Assembly: GCA_945875845.1 (NCBI GenBank)
Contig: CAMCMB010000011.1
Coordinates: 1-64,000 of the forward strand
Length of the DNA stretch: 64,000 nt
Source of the DNA: Pirellula staleyi DSM 6068
Lineage (GTDB): Bacteria > Planctomycetota > Planctomycetia > Pirellulales > Pirellulaceae
Direction: 5' to 3'
How positions within the stretch are numbered: position 1 is the first letter of the stretch; each line of letters starts with the position of its first letter. The position numbers and the translations under genes were made by a program. The notes beneath the pieces are model-generated. The model had not been told where the DNA came from. It ran no database searches and saw only the letters and a list, made by a program, of their open reading frames with translations. Positions 36,730-45,560 of this stretch are shown here, piece after piece.

Positions 36730-37848
36730 TTGTTAACGCGAAGATTTTTTTTGCATTTGAGCAGCGCCTGCGCACTCAGCGCGGCCAATCCATCCAGTTG
36801 GAGCCACGCCCAAGAAACGAAGCCAGCCATTCGACTGCCTCGGAACAATTTGATGGTTTATCGAGACAAGAGTGGCGCAATAAAAGATGTCAAGACAACT
36901 GCGGATTGGCGATTGCGTCGTCAATCGATTGTGGATGGCATGGAATCGGTTATGGGGAAATTACCAGGCCAAGAAAAACGTTGTCCATTAGATCTCAAGA
37001 TCGAAGAGGAATTCGATGGCGGCACTTATGTTCGACGACTCGTGACGTACGCGTCCGAACCCGGTTCGCGTGTCCCCGCTTACCTGCTGATCCCAAAATC
37101 AGTCATGACCGGCAAGTCAAAAGCACCTGCGGCTCTGTGCCTTCATGGAACGAACAACGTCGTGGGTCACGGAACCGTAGTCGGCATCGGCGAGACTCCG
37201 AATCGTAGTTACGCGTCCGAGCTTGCGGAACGCGGATATGTGACTCTCGCGCCGAACTACCCTTTGTTGGCCCAATACCAACCTGACATTTCTGCGTTGG
37301 GCTGGGAAAGCGGAACACTCAAAGCGGTCTGGGATAATATTCGCGGCCTCGATCTGCTCGAGTCCCTTGCGTTCGTGGATCGAGAGCGTGGATTTGGTAC
37401 GATCGGTCACTCGTTAGGCGGGCATAATTCCGTCTACACCGCCGTTTTCGACGAACGATTGACGGTGATTGTGTCGAGTTGTGGCTTGGACTCGTACGTG
37501 GATTACTATCAAGGGAACGAAGCCAACTGGTTTCCACAGAAGGGCTGGTGCCAAACACGCTACATGCTCAAGTTGGCGGAGTTTCGAGGACGATTAGAAG
37601 AGATTCCGTTCGACTTCCCCGAGATGATCGGTGCTTTAGCCCCCAGAAGAACGCTCATTATTGCGCCACTGAGAGACTCTAATTTTCGTGCCGAGAGTGT
37701 TGATCGTATTGCCCAATCCGCCCGCCCTGTCTTTGATCTACATGGGCATCCCGGATTTTTGAGGGTCGAGCATCCCGATTGCGAGCATGATTTCCCAGAC
37801 TCGATGCGGCAGGCTGCGTATGCATTTATGGATCAGGCGCTCAAGTAA
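36730..37848 (+). CDS. Secreted alpha/beta hydrolase (dienelactone-hydrolase/acetyl-xylan-esterase type)
   Basis: The 372-residue protein starts at TTG 36730, preceded by GGGAG with good spacing. The start gives MLTRRFFLHLSSACALSA, a Tat-like signal. The mature part has RVPAYLLIPK and CLHGTN (oxyanion-hole region), GYVTLAPNYP, and the nucleophile elbow GTIGHSLGGHNS (Ser about residue 235). A late HPDCEHDFPDSMR supplies the likely catalytic His. The closest type is a planctomycete family of esterases with an insert before the elbow. It probably cleaves ester groups on polysaccharides in the periplasm or outside the cell. It follows the DUF1501 gene across a dispersed palindrome, so co-transcription is uncertain. 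Confidence 0.78.
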   Translation: MLTRRFFLHLSSACALSAANPSSWSHAQETKPAIRLPRNNLMVYRDKSGAIKDVKTTADWRLRRQSIVDGMESVMGKLPGQEKRCPLDLKIEEEFDGGTYVRRLVTYASEPGSRVPAYLLIPKSVMTGKSKAPAALCLHGTNNVVGHGTVVGIGETPNRSYASELAERGYVTLAPNYPLLAQYQPDISALGWESGTLKAVWDNIRGLDLLESLAFVDRERGFGTIGHSLGGHNSVYTAVFDERLTVIVSSCGLDSYVDYYQGNEANWFPQKGWCQTRYMLKLAEFRGRLEEIPFDFPEMIGALAPRRTLIIAPLRDSNFRAESVDRIAQSARPVFDLHGHPGFLRVEHPDCEHDFPDSMRQAAYAFMDQALK

Positions 37849-38116
37849 CGTGTCCACCGGCGCAATCTCAACGAGAGCGTTAGCTGGACGGTGTTGCGAT
37901 CGCCGGCCTCGATATCCTGGGGTATAATCGGTTTACCACTGGGGATCGTTACCTTCATGCTAGGGCGAAGGTCAATTACCACTGGCGTAAAGCCAGATGG
38001 CATGCATGGAATGCCCTTGGGTTTATCCGTATAATCCCGCCGGCCTTGTGCGGCGGTTCGTTCAGGTTTTTAGGCTAGACCGCACAACGAGCGGCGGACC
38101 GTGTTATGATCGATGC
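37849..38116. other. Convergent intergenic gap
   Basis: The gap lies between the hydrolase gene and the DUF1552 gene, whose 3' ends face each other. It has small inverted stretches such as GCCGGCCTTGTGCGGCGG near 38040, but no U-rich terminator and no gene that I can support. Confidence 0.4.
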
Positions 38117-39445
38117 CTACAAATCCGCAAGCGGCGTATCGGCGTCACCAAACCGGTCCGCGTCATGCCCCATGCGATGCATGAGCGACAGATAGAAACT
38201 GCAGAGTTTGCGTTGGTCATCGCCCTTGTCGCGGTAGTTGAGAACTCGACCGGTTTGCAAGGATCCACCTAACCCACCTGCGGTAAGCAACGGCACATTG
38301 CTTGAGTCATGGGTGCTGCCCCTCCACATGTTGTTGATGAACATCAAACAGGAATGGTCAAGCACCGTTCCGTCACCTTCCTGCATTTGGTCTAACCGGC
38401 TCGCCAGGTAAGCGAGTTGGCTACAGTAGTACGTGGAAATCCGCTCGAATTCATCCGACTTTTCATTGTGCGATGCCGAATGATGAGCGTTTCGAGCATC
38501 CAAAAAAGGATAGAACAAACCCGAAATGTCACGGCACAGCAGCAGCGTTGCAATACGGGTTTTGTCCATTTGAAAGGCAAGCGCCACGATGTCGCACATC
38601 AATCGCATATGCTCGCGAATGTCCTCGGGCAAACCATTGTCGGGACGCTTCATGCTGATCAAGGGTTGATCTTGCGCGCGTTCTGCGGCGCTTTCTTTTT
38701 CCATCCGCATGCGTTCCGCACGCTTTTCGACCTCTCGTACGCTGGTCAGAAATTCGTCCAGTTTTGCACGGTCACCACCGCTGACATCGAGGCTCAGGCT
38801 AGCTGCTTGCTCTTTGACACGATCCAATACGCTTTGATTTCGTCGACTGCCCCGATTGTCAAATAAACTATCAAACGCCAACGAGGGATAGACTTCCATC
38901 GGGACGGGCGACGTCGCGTTCTGCCATGAGATATGGGAACTATACGCCATCGAGAAATTCGTCTCGTGATAGCCGGTAATGGGCTGTTCACATCCAAGCA
39001 CTAAGCTTGCCTGAACGGTTTGCTGACCAAGCTGATTCGCCAACACTTGGTCGACGCTGATTCCGCCACGAAGTTCGGATCCTTTTTGCAAACTCGCACC
39101 GGAAAGGATATTGCCGGTTTGCCCAGGATGAATACCCACGCCTGTGGAGTTCTTGTTGAAGAGCCCTGAGATGAAATTCATCTTGTTCTTAAGCGGTTCC
39201 ATGGGCGCGAGGCTCTTGCCCAACTCCATGTCGCTGCCGGCCCCTTTCGCCCACCAATGATCGGGGTTGATTCCACAGGCCATAAACAAGGCCGCGAATC
39301 GTTTTGGAAAACTACCTTCCGAGCCTTCTTGGGCCAGCGAGGAGCCCCAAACAGGAATCGATTCAAGCCAGGGCAATCCGACCGTAACACCAGCCCCACG
39401 CAACAAGGTCCGACGAGATATTTGCGAAAACGAGTTGGAACGCAT
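38117..39445 (-). CDS. DUF1552 exported protein
   Basis: The 442-residue protein has a Tat-like signal (SRRTLLRGAGVTVGLPWLES). It then shows KRFAALFMACGINPDHWWA and the sequence FISGLFNKNSTGVGIHPGQT (20 residues), in the DUF1552 family, which is related to DUF1501 proteins. Later conserved parts are SLVLGCEQP, SYSSHISW-like YSSHISWQNA, and HHSASHNEKSDEFERIS. The function is unknown, but it is consistently paired with a DUF1592-type cytochrome, as here, two bases after that gene's stop. The signal suggests it works in the periplasm. Confidence 0.92.
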   Translation of the reverse strand: MRSNSFSQISRRTLLRGAGVTVGLPWLESIPVWGSSLAQEGSEGSFPKRFAALFMACGINPDHWWAKGAGSDMELGKSLAPMEPLKNKMNFISGLFNKNSTGVGIHPGQTGNILSGASLQKGSELRGGISVDQVLANQLGQQTVQASLVLGCEQPITGYHETNFSMAYSSHISWQNATSPVPMEVYPSLAFDSLFDNRGSRRNQSVLDRVKEQAASLSLDVSGGDRAKLDEFLTSVREVEKRAERMRMEKESAAERAQDQPLISMKRPDNGLPEDIREHMRLMCDIVALAFQMDKTRIATLLLCRDISGLFYPFLDARNAHHSASHNEKSDEFERISTYYCSQLAYLASRLDQMQEGDGTVLDHSCLMFINNMWRGSTHDSSNVPLLTAGGLGGSLQTGRVLNYRDKGDDQRKLCSFYLSLMHRMGHDADRFGDADTPLADL

Positions 39446-39447
39446 GG

Positions 39448-42438
39448 CTAGGGCTTCGTAGGTAAAGGTAGGTTTTCTGGCGGGGAGTCACCGCGTTTCT
39501 CAAGGAACTGCGGACTCGTAACAATGGTCTCGATCAGGACCCTGAATCGATGGTCGTTCGCTGTCAACCGCGAACCCATCTGCTCAATCAATGGATCATC
39601 GGAAAGGACAAGCGATCGACCTAAGCTAAAGCATAGCAATTTCCGACATAGATTGTCCACAAAATCTTCTTGCCGACTTTGTTTAAGGTAGGTACGCAAT
39701 CCGTCAATCCCTTGCCCCTGGCTGCCATCCGGAAAAGTCGCCAAGGTGTCAACGGCTCGCCCTCCGAGATCGATTTCACGGCGTTCTCCGACCGGCCCAT
39801 AGTTTTCGAAAACCAAACCGATCGAATCAATCCGGTTGTGGCAACCCGCACAGGCAACATGCTCCCGGTGCATCGCCAACGTTTCTCGCAACGATTTCTC
39901 GCCCAGCTGGGACTCATCGCTTGGCAGTTCCGGCACATTGGGGGGCGGAGGCGGAATCGTTTCTCCAAGCAATCGTCGAACCACCCAATAACCTCGCTTG
40001 ACAGGACTCGTGCGGAGCCCAGGTGCATTTTTGGTCAAGAACACGGACATCGGCAGCAATCCACCCCGTCCATACGGACTCGCATCTTCGACTCGGAACC
40101 AAGGGTCCACGGGCGTCTCATTGCTAGTGGTTATGCCATAGTGACGAGCCAAGTCCGCATTGACAAACGTGTGCTTCGCCTCCAAAAAATCGAGCACCGA
40201 ACGATCGTTCTGGATGACATCCATGCAGAACCGAACCGGTTCCTCAAACATGGCTTGCCGCAATGCGTCGGTAAAGCCGGGAAATCGATTGCGATCCACG
40301 CTGTTGTGCTCTTCGAATCGCCGGAAATCCAACCAGTTACCAGCGAACTCGGTCGCGAGACTTCGGGAACGTGGGTCTTGCAGCATCCGACGGGCTTCCA
40401 AGACAATCGTGTCGGGATCGCGCAAATCTCCTGCCCCAGCCCGTTCCAACAATTTCTGGTCTGGTACGCTCGACCAAAGAAAGAAACTCAATCGGCTCGC
40501 CAACTCCGTGTCCGTCAGAGGTCTACGCGCCGAGCCCGCCACCGCACAATCGCTTCGATAACAAAAGTGAGGGGACATCAAAATCGCGACCAAGGAATCC
40601 TGGATCGCATCTTCATGACTAAGCCCTTCCGCCTTTCGCAACGATCCATAAAAAGCCAGAATCTGCTCTTGATCCTTTTGAGTTAGACTTCGTCGCCACG
40701 CGTTGGAGGCAAAGCTCACGAGCGATTCGATATGGCTTGGTTCCGCAACCACCCTGGCGTTTTCGATCCAGCGTATCTGGTCGTTGATGCGCTCGAAGTA
40801 GTTTTCTAGCGCTTGAATGGGCACTCCCTCGCTCATTTTACGTTTGGCTTTGGCAACATAGGTTGCTGCTAGCTTGCGAATCATTTCTTCGGTCGTGACG
40901 GATTTATCCTCAGCTCTCGCAAAATCAAACTCCTCATCTCGCATATAGGCTGAATCGGTTCGCTCGAACCAAACAAACCCTGCATATTGACGCATGGGTG
41001 CCCCCGTCACAAAGTCAAGTTCCTGCCATAATCCGTCGAGTTCTTGTTTCTCTGCATCGGACAAGATCATGTCGCACAGTGGAGCATCATCCCTGTAGTA
41101 ACCCATCATGCTGTGGAAACCCGCACTCAGGAGTCGCCCTTTCTCTTGCTGTTCTTTGGGCTTGCCCTCATAGTCTCGTCCTCGTTCGGAAATATAAAAA
41201 GCGTCGGGAAACACGCTGCAAAATCGCTCCAGCGACGCATCGTATTGTGCTCGCCGCGAATCATCTGCGGGAACCAGCAATGCGAGTGCAATGGGGTCAC
41301 TGAGTGTTTGCACGTCTTTCTGTTCGCCAGAGTCCGATTCGTTGACGAGAGCTTTTCGGCTGAAGGAGCGACGATAACTTGCGTACTGGTCGTTCTTCCA
41401 AAGCACGAAGGGTTGCGACCCTTTGTGGATACCTTTCAGGTCTAGGTTATCAATGGCTGGTTCCAGTTTGCGACGCACGGTGACAACGAAGTCTCGCATC
41501 GCTTTGCATCCGGACTTTGCATCGACTTCTCGGCTAACATCGGATGGCAACTGATTCCACATGGAGTGCAATTGGGCAAGCGGTCCTGCAGCATCTGGTG
41601 TTTCGGTAAGCGTGGCCCAGACCAGCGACAAGTACTTAGGGCTAATGCCAGATTGGGATGCCATCTCCGGTAAGCTTATTTCTTTCTCGCCGGTAGACTC
41701 ACGTTGACGCAATCGCCATGCAGCCAGAAAGTAATCCGAGAGATCGGTCGGTTGCTTTGCGTAGAACTGCACAATCCGTTTGACACAGTACTTGTCACGG
41801 TCCGTTTCCGTCACCACAGGATGAGGAGCAAAAGCAATCCCATCGGGCTTGAGAACCAGGTGCTCGCTAACAAGTCGAGCCGCTTCCAAGTATTTTTTAA
41901 GCAGGGCGGGCGACATGGAAAGCGATTCCCCAGAGTTGTCGAAGCCCGCTTCGTTAGCTGGATCGACCGGGAAATCACGAGTCGGATTGATGTCGACGCC
42001 CGTTAGATCTCGAATGCTGTAGTTGTACTCTGCATTGCTAAGCCGTCGCACCAGGACGACACCTGGGTCGCCGGCATTGCGCATAGCTTCCTGTCGACGA
42101 ATCGCCCGAATCCAACCGACGAACTGGACTCGTTCTTCGGCGGATGGCTGTGCTTCGGAATCCGCAGGAGGCATTTCCCCTGCCTTCACGCGCGACAAGA
42201 CGTGTTCCCAAAGAGGAAGGGCGCCGGTCACATCCCCAGATGACTTGTACATCGACAAGTCCAACTTGGCTTCCTGCGTTTTTTCATCGTGACAATCACA
42301 ACAGTACTTCGTCAGAAAAGGGAGAATGGATTGCGAGAACTGCTTGTCCACCTGCGTCTCTTCCCCGGCGGCTTCGTGGTTCCACCAAGCGATGCTTGCT
42401 ACAAACGAAAGGATAAAGCAGCAGAGTCGAATTCTCAT
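39448..42438 (-). CDS. Planctomycete cytochrome, DUF1587-DUF1595-DUF1592-DUF1588-DUF1585
   Basis: The 996-residue protein has a signal peptide (RIRLCCFILSFVASIAWW). An N-terminal haem domain follows with CCDCHDEKTQEAKLDLS and, later, AGEMPPADSEAQ, typical of PSCyt-type domains. DUF1587 (RRLSNAEYNYSIRDLTGVD, near 150) comes next, then a long insert of roughly 300 residues, then DUF1595 and DUF1592 (about 575-760, with SRLSFFLWSSVPD and FAGNWLDFRRFE), DUF1588 (with the second haem motif CAGCHNRIDSIG) and DUF1585 (FVDNLCRKLLCFSLGR). It heads a two-gene operon with DUF1552. It is thought to be a periplasmic redox protein; partner and substrate are unknown. Confidence 0.92.
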   Translation of the reverse strand: MRIRLCCFILSFVASIAWWNHEAAGEETQVDKQFSQSILPFLTKYCCDCHDEKTQEAKLDLSMYKSSGDVTGALPLWEHVLSRVKAGEMPPADSEAQPSAEERVQFVGWIRAIRRQEAMRNAGDPGVVLVRRLSNAEYNYSIRDLTGVDINPTRDFPVDPANEAGFDNSGESLSMSPALLKKYLEAARLVSEHLVLKPDGIAFAPHPVVTETDRDKYCVKRIVQFYAKQPTDLSDYFLAAWRLRQRESTGEKEISLPEMASQSGISPKYLSLVWATLTETPDAAGPLAQLHSMWNQLPSDVSREVDAKSGCKAMRDFVVTVRRKLEPAIDNLDLKGIHKGSQPFVLWKNDQYASYRRSFSRKALVNESDSGEQKDVQTLSDPIALALLVPADDSRRAQYDASLERFCSVFPDAFYISERGRDYEGKPKEQQEKGRLLSAGFHSMMGYYRDDAPLCDMILSDAEKQELDGLWQELDFVTGAPMRQYAGFVWFERTDSAYMRDEEFDFARAEDKSVTTEEMIRKLAATYVAKAKRKMSEGVPIQALENYFERINDQIRWIENARVVAEPSHIESLVSFASNAWRRSLTQKDQEQILAFYGSLRKAEGLSHEDAIQDSLVAILMSPHFCYRSDCAVAGSARRPLTDTELASRLSFFLWSSVPDQKLLERAGAGDLRDPDTIVLEARRMLQDPRSRSLATEFAGNWLDFRRFEEHNSVDRNRFPGFTDALRQAMFEEPVRFCMDVIQNDRSVLDFLEAKHTFVNADLARHYGITTSNETPVDPWFRVEDASPYGRGGLLPMSVFLTKNAPGLRTSPVKRGYWVVRRLLGETIPPPPPNVPELPSDESQLGEKSLRETLAMHREHVACAGCHNRIDSIGLVFENYGPVGERREIDLGGRAVDTLATFPDGSQGQGIDGLRTYLKQSRQEDFVDNLCRKLLCFSLGRSLVLSDDPLIEQMGSRLTANDHRFRVLIETIVTSPQFLEKRGDSPPENLPLPTKP

Positions 42439-42765
42439 GTCCGTCCAAAAAGTTGTAGTGTGTCGCCATGGGAGAAACCAAAGTACAGCTAAGTCTAATC
42501 GATTTTGAGCTCGAAACCTCGCGATGGCATCGATAACTGTCCTAATTAGCCGGAACGCGCTAGCGGGCTGTTGATTTAGTGAAGTCGTTATTGGGTAACG
42601 GCGGTACGACGGACTTCCTAGTCCGTCGATGGGGAATTCGACGGACTAGGAAGTCCGTCGTACCATTAAATCAACAAGCCGCTAGCGTCCGGTTTATCGA
42701 GAACCGTAGGAGCACCGTCCTTCGGACGGAGTGGCTAAAACTAAGGCGTAATGCCAGCGGCATTT
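42439..42765. repeat. Intergenic region with nested palindromic repeat, TIR element copy 2
   Basis: The inner element at 42566-42680 has ends GGCTGTTGATTTA and TAAATCAACAAGCC. Its core holds two exact, oppositely placed copies of a short sequence, GACGGACTTCCTAGTCCGTC (near 42608) and GACGGACTAGGAAGTCCGTC (near 42639), about 11 bases apart. It splits a host palindrome into GCCGGAACGC and CGTCCGGTTTATC, with CTAG on each side (42560-42563 and 42682-42685). A small GTCCTTCGGAC hairpin follows near 42709. I see no gene in the gap. Confidence 0.8.
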
Positions 42766-42766
42766 G

Positions 42767-43867
42767 TCAACGGATTCGCCCCACTCCAAACTGGTCCCCC
42801 ACTCGGACCGGCTTTCCATTTTGAAACTGAATTTGAACCATTTTCTCACTATGGACTTCGCGTCCTTGTTCGTCGGCTAAAGTAGTAAGGATCTTTTTGG
42901 TTTTCGTATCGATCACCTCACCTGTTGACGGATAAGCGTAGAGCCCATCGAGACTGAAAGTGATCCAACCAGGCTGTTCGCGAACCTGAATGGACTCACG
43001 CTGCTGCGGTGGGGTTGTCGTATTGTCAAAAACATGGAGTCTTTGATTAAAGGCATCCACGACCCAAACCTCTTTTTCGTCCGGTGTCAGACCGACACCA
43101 TGGCTCGGACAACCGTGGCGAAGAACGGGCCCTTGAGCAAAGTCCGATACCTCTACGCGGTGAATTTTCTTGTTGGTTGTCAGATCGCCAACTTCAAAGC
43201 CGAGCAAACCATTGACACAACTATAAACGCGTGTACTCGAACCGTTGACGACAAAGGGGCGTATCGAACCAGCAAACGGTCCCACCTCTTGGACGATCTT
43301 GTGCGTTTGTGTATCCGCCACGAACAACATCGAGGACTTCAATCCACCCATGTACATCCTTGAGCCATCGAGGGAAACCACCGTATTGTGGGCACCGCTT
43401 TTGGTTTCAATACTGGTTGTCCAGTTTCCAGAGATCGCATCGAATACATTCCATGTATCCTTTTCGAAAGATGGGACGTAAAGAATCTTGCCATCTGGCG
43501 TTAACGACATACGGTCGCAGCCTAGGGATGGGGTGGCATACCAAATCACTTTTTCTGTCCGTAAATCCAGACAAAAAAGTTGCTCTGGAGTCGTGAAGTA
43601 GATGCGTCCTGTTACGGCGGACGCGCAGACGCCTTTGATGTTGCGAGGCTTGTCCCTCTGGCTGGCGGGCGTTTCGATTCGCTTGACAAAGCGATGCTCG
43701 TGGTCGATATCAAAAACAAGGATCCCGCTTCCTCCATATTGCTGATAGTCGCGTATGCCCGGGCATACAACATACAGAGCGTTGGTTACGGAAGTCGACT
43801 CGTCCGCAATCGCAAAAGAATGAAACGACATCAAAGCCATCGAGAGCAAAACGATAACGACTCGCAT
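42767..43867 (-). CDS. Secreted YncE-type beta-propeller protein
   Basis: The 366-residue protein starts with a signal peptide (MRVVIVLLSMALMSFHSFAIA) at ATG 43867, which has AAGG seven bases upstream; GTG 43873 is less likely. The mature protein has about seven blades with the YVTN/SMP-30-like pattern: LYVVCPGIRDYQQYGGSG, SLTPDGKILYVPSFEKDTWN, NTVVSLDGSRMYMGGL, GVGLTPDEKEVWVVDAFNQR and ITFSLDGLYAYPSTGEVIDT. No catalytic residues are seen. It may be a periplasmic binding or redox-associated protein. Repeats lie on both sides. Confidence 0.8.
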   Translation of the reverse strand: MRVVIVLLSMALMSFHSFAIADESTSVTNALYVVCPGIRDYQQYGGSGILVFDIDHEHRFVKRIETPASQRDKPRNIKGVCASAVTGRIYFTTPEQLFCLDLRTEKVIWYATPSLGCDRMSLTPDGKILYVPSFEKDTWNVFDAISGNWTTSIETKSGAHNTVVSLDGSRMYMGGLKSSMLFVADTQTHKIVQEVGPFAGSIRPFVVNGSSTRVYSCVNGLLGFEVGDLTTNKKIHRVEVSDFAQGPVLRHGCPSHGVGLTPDEKEVWVVDAFNQRLHVFDNTTTPPQQRESIQVREQPGWITFSLDGLYAYPSTGEVIDTKTKKILTTLADEQGREVHSEKMVQIQFQNGKPVRVGDQFGVGRIR

Positions 43868-43962
43868 AGACACACCTTGGAGAGTTAGAACAAAGCCATT
43901 TGACTGCCGCGATTATGATCCAAATGACGCGAAGAAAATACTATGGATCTGGCCTGTGACTT

Positions 43963-44375
43963 CTATAGTCGCCTTTCGCCCAGCGAAAGTACGCGTTCTC
44001 CCTCGGGTAGGCTATGGTAACCCGTGCCCGTGACGGCTCGGTGGCATGGGCGTCTCGCCCATGGATTCACGAGCGAGCGCGCTCGTGCCACGCTATGGTA
44101 ACCCGTGCCCGTGAGCGAGGGATTGCAGTCGGCTCCTCGCGTACCGGCTTGTTGATTTAGTGAAGTCATTATTGGGTAAGGGCGGTGAGACGGACTTCCA
44201 AGTCCGTCAATGGGGAATTCGACGGACTAGGAAGTCCGTCGTACCATTAAAGCAACAAGCCGTTACGCGTCGGGTTGTCAAACTGCCGCCAAAAGTGCTC
44301 CATCCAAAAATTCACAGCCTATCCGCGAAAGAACGCGTCATGACCACTGCTTTTGCGGAGCAAAAGGCGACTATG
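43963..44375. repeat. Composite palindromic repeat (class B) with two insertions
   Basis: This is the plus-oriented counterpart of the repeat at 36491-36696, about twice as long. Its ends are TAGTCGCCTTTCGCC near 43966 and GGAGCAAAAGGCGACTATG ending at 44375. Two insertions interrupt it. First, a 58-base piece (44034-44091) with two neighbouring hairpins (CATGGGCGTCTCGCCCATG and CACGAGCGAGCGCGCTCGTG) lies between two exact 23-base copies of one sequence (44011-44033 and 44092-44114). Second, TIR element copy 3 lies at 44146-44261. No gene is seen in 43868-44678. Confidence 0.8.
44146..44261 (+). mobile_element. Short TIR element copy 3 (MITE-like)
   Basis: Ends GGCTTGTTGATTTA and TTAAAGCAACAAGCC are near-perfect inverted repeats. 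The core holds two 20-base inverted sequences, GACGGACTTCCAAGTCCGTC and GACGGACTAGGAAGTCCGTC, about 12 bases apart; the whole core is close to the copy at 42566. It sits in the class B core between CTCCTCGCGTAC and GTTACGCGTCGGGTT. Sites are degenerate (GTAC and TTAC) compared with the clear TTAC and CTAG duplications of two other copies. It is too short to code for a transposase. Confidence 0.75.
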
Positions 44376-44422
44376 TTTGGACGTCAGACCAATGGCAACC
44401 GCGTTCGGTTCGAGTCAACGAG

Positions 44423-44502
44423 TAGCGGAGCGGCGCGAGCCGCCCGGTGATTTCTCAAGTAAATTGCAAATCCTCACCGGACAGCTTGCGCTGTTCCGCT
44501 GC
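44423..44502. repeat. GC-rich inverted repeat (class C, copy 2)
   Basis: The arms TAGCGGAGCGGCGCGAGCCG (from 44423) and the facing CAGCTTGCGCTGTTCCGCTG (to 44502) are related to those at 14801-14863, but face outward in the opposite order. It lies 180-250 bases upstream of the csrA-like gene. Confidence 0.65.
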
Positions 44503-44584
44503 AAAGTAAGTGTCATTTGGCTGATACCACCGGCATATCCTTACCGCCCGCTAGGCGTGAAAGCTAGCACTTAATAGGAATTTA

Positions 44585-44593
44585 CCCCCCCCC
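44585..44593. other. C9 homopolymer tract upstream of the csrA-like gene
   Basis: Nine consecutive C residues lie 86-94 bases before the GTG start. Such tracts are prone to slippage, so length could vary between cells and affect the spacing of promoter elements. There is no evidence here that it does. Confidence 0.6.
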
Positions 44594-44678
44594 AGCCAAA
44601 GCTGCGATCGGATTTGTTACACTAGTTGCCTTGCTGTTAGAACAACGTACATATTTCGCTTAAGAATGGAGTCGTATC

Positions 44679-45560
44679 GTGTTGATTTTAGGTCGCCGAA
44701 CAAATCAATCCATTGTCTTCCCTAATTGTGGAATCACCGTCCGCATACTCGATGTGAATGGCCGCGTTGCCAAAGTGGGTATCGAAGCCCCTCGAAGTGT
44801 AGAAATCATGCGAGGCGAACTCGCAACGACCAGCGCGACATCCGGTCCTGTCGCGGGTCACCCAAGTAGCGAAAACCACACTTACGAACAAGACAGTGCA
44901 CCGGAGTTTGAGTCCGCGTTGCTCCAATTCGGACAGCGACTGGCCGATATCAAATCAAGTCTGCACATTTTCCAGCAACTACGAGCCTCAGGCGATGAGG
45001 CAAAAGCCGACGCCGTGCTGTCCGACCTGCTCAATGATTTGGCCCACTTGGACAAAGATTGTCTCGAAAGTCACTTTGAACAGCCAGAATCCCGCAAGCG
45101 TATTGCATCGGAGTGGGTGTCGGAACCATCCACCCTATACAACGACTCACCCTACGACGACTCACTTGATCGTGGCCAGTCGCCCCGTTACATACTCATT
45201 ATTAACGCACCGAGCAACGTAACGCTATTCACTTTACCGGCTGGCAGTTTCCGAGGTTTTCAGGTCTGTACCGTGAATAGCCGATCTGCTGCCTACAAAG
45301 CCATCGATTCGAACGAGCCATTCGATTATATCGTCTGCAATGGAGACTCCACCGTGCTGGATGAACTCGAACTTGCAAGAAAAATTCGATCAAATGGTAA
45401 GTATGACAGGACGAGAGTATTCGTTGCCGACGAATCTACCAGTACACTGGAGCAATTAGTGTATGCAAAGGAGTACCGTATTGACGGTTGGCTCGCTCGC
45501 CCCCTCGCTGCACAAGATCTTTGGAACCACATCGTCGAAAGCAACCAGCTTGAATCCTAG
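44679..45560 (+). CDS. CsrA RNA-binding domain fused to a degenerate receiver domain
   Basis: Residues 1-50 are a clear CsrA domain: MLILGRRTNQSIVF, VRILDVNGRVAKVGIEAPRS and VEIMRGEL. Leu4 and Arg45 match the RNA-contacting Leu4 and Arg44 of CsrA. A charged linker with a Gln/Ser-rich helix follows to about 165. Residues about 168-290 resemble a response-regulator receiver (RYILIINAP, FDYIVCNGDS, RTRVFVADEST, DGWLARPLAAQDL). The acidic pair is lost, the phosphoacceptor position reads Asn and the conserved Lys reads Arg. So it is a pseudo-receiver and unlikely to be phosphorylated in the usual way. CsrA binds GGA-containing mRNA leaders; the C-terminal domain may control dimerisation or partner binding. 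GGAG at 44668 supports the GTG start at 44679. Confidence 0.85.
   Translation: MLILGRRTNQSIVFPNCGITVRILDVNGRVAKVGIEAPRSVEIMRGELATTSATSGPVAGHPSSENHTYEQDSAPEFESALLQFGQRLADIKSSLHIFQQLRASGDEAKADAVLSDLLNDLAHLDKDCLESHFEQPESRKRIASEWVSEPSTLYNDSPYDDSLDRGQSPRYILIINAPSNVTLFTLPAGSFRGFQVCTVNSRSAAYKAIDSNEPFDYIVCNGDSTVLDELELARKIRSNGKYDRTRVFVADESTSTLEQLVYAKEYRIDGWLARPLAAQDLWNHIVESNQLES

Noticed and set aside
45463-45549. Extended N-terminus of the HAD protein from ATG 45463
   Set aside because: It would overlap the CsrA-like gene by 98 bases and adds residues absent from HAD proteins; a TTG at 45550 fits better, though not proven.
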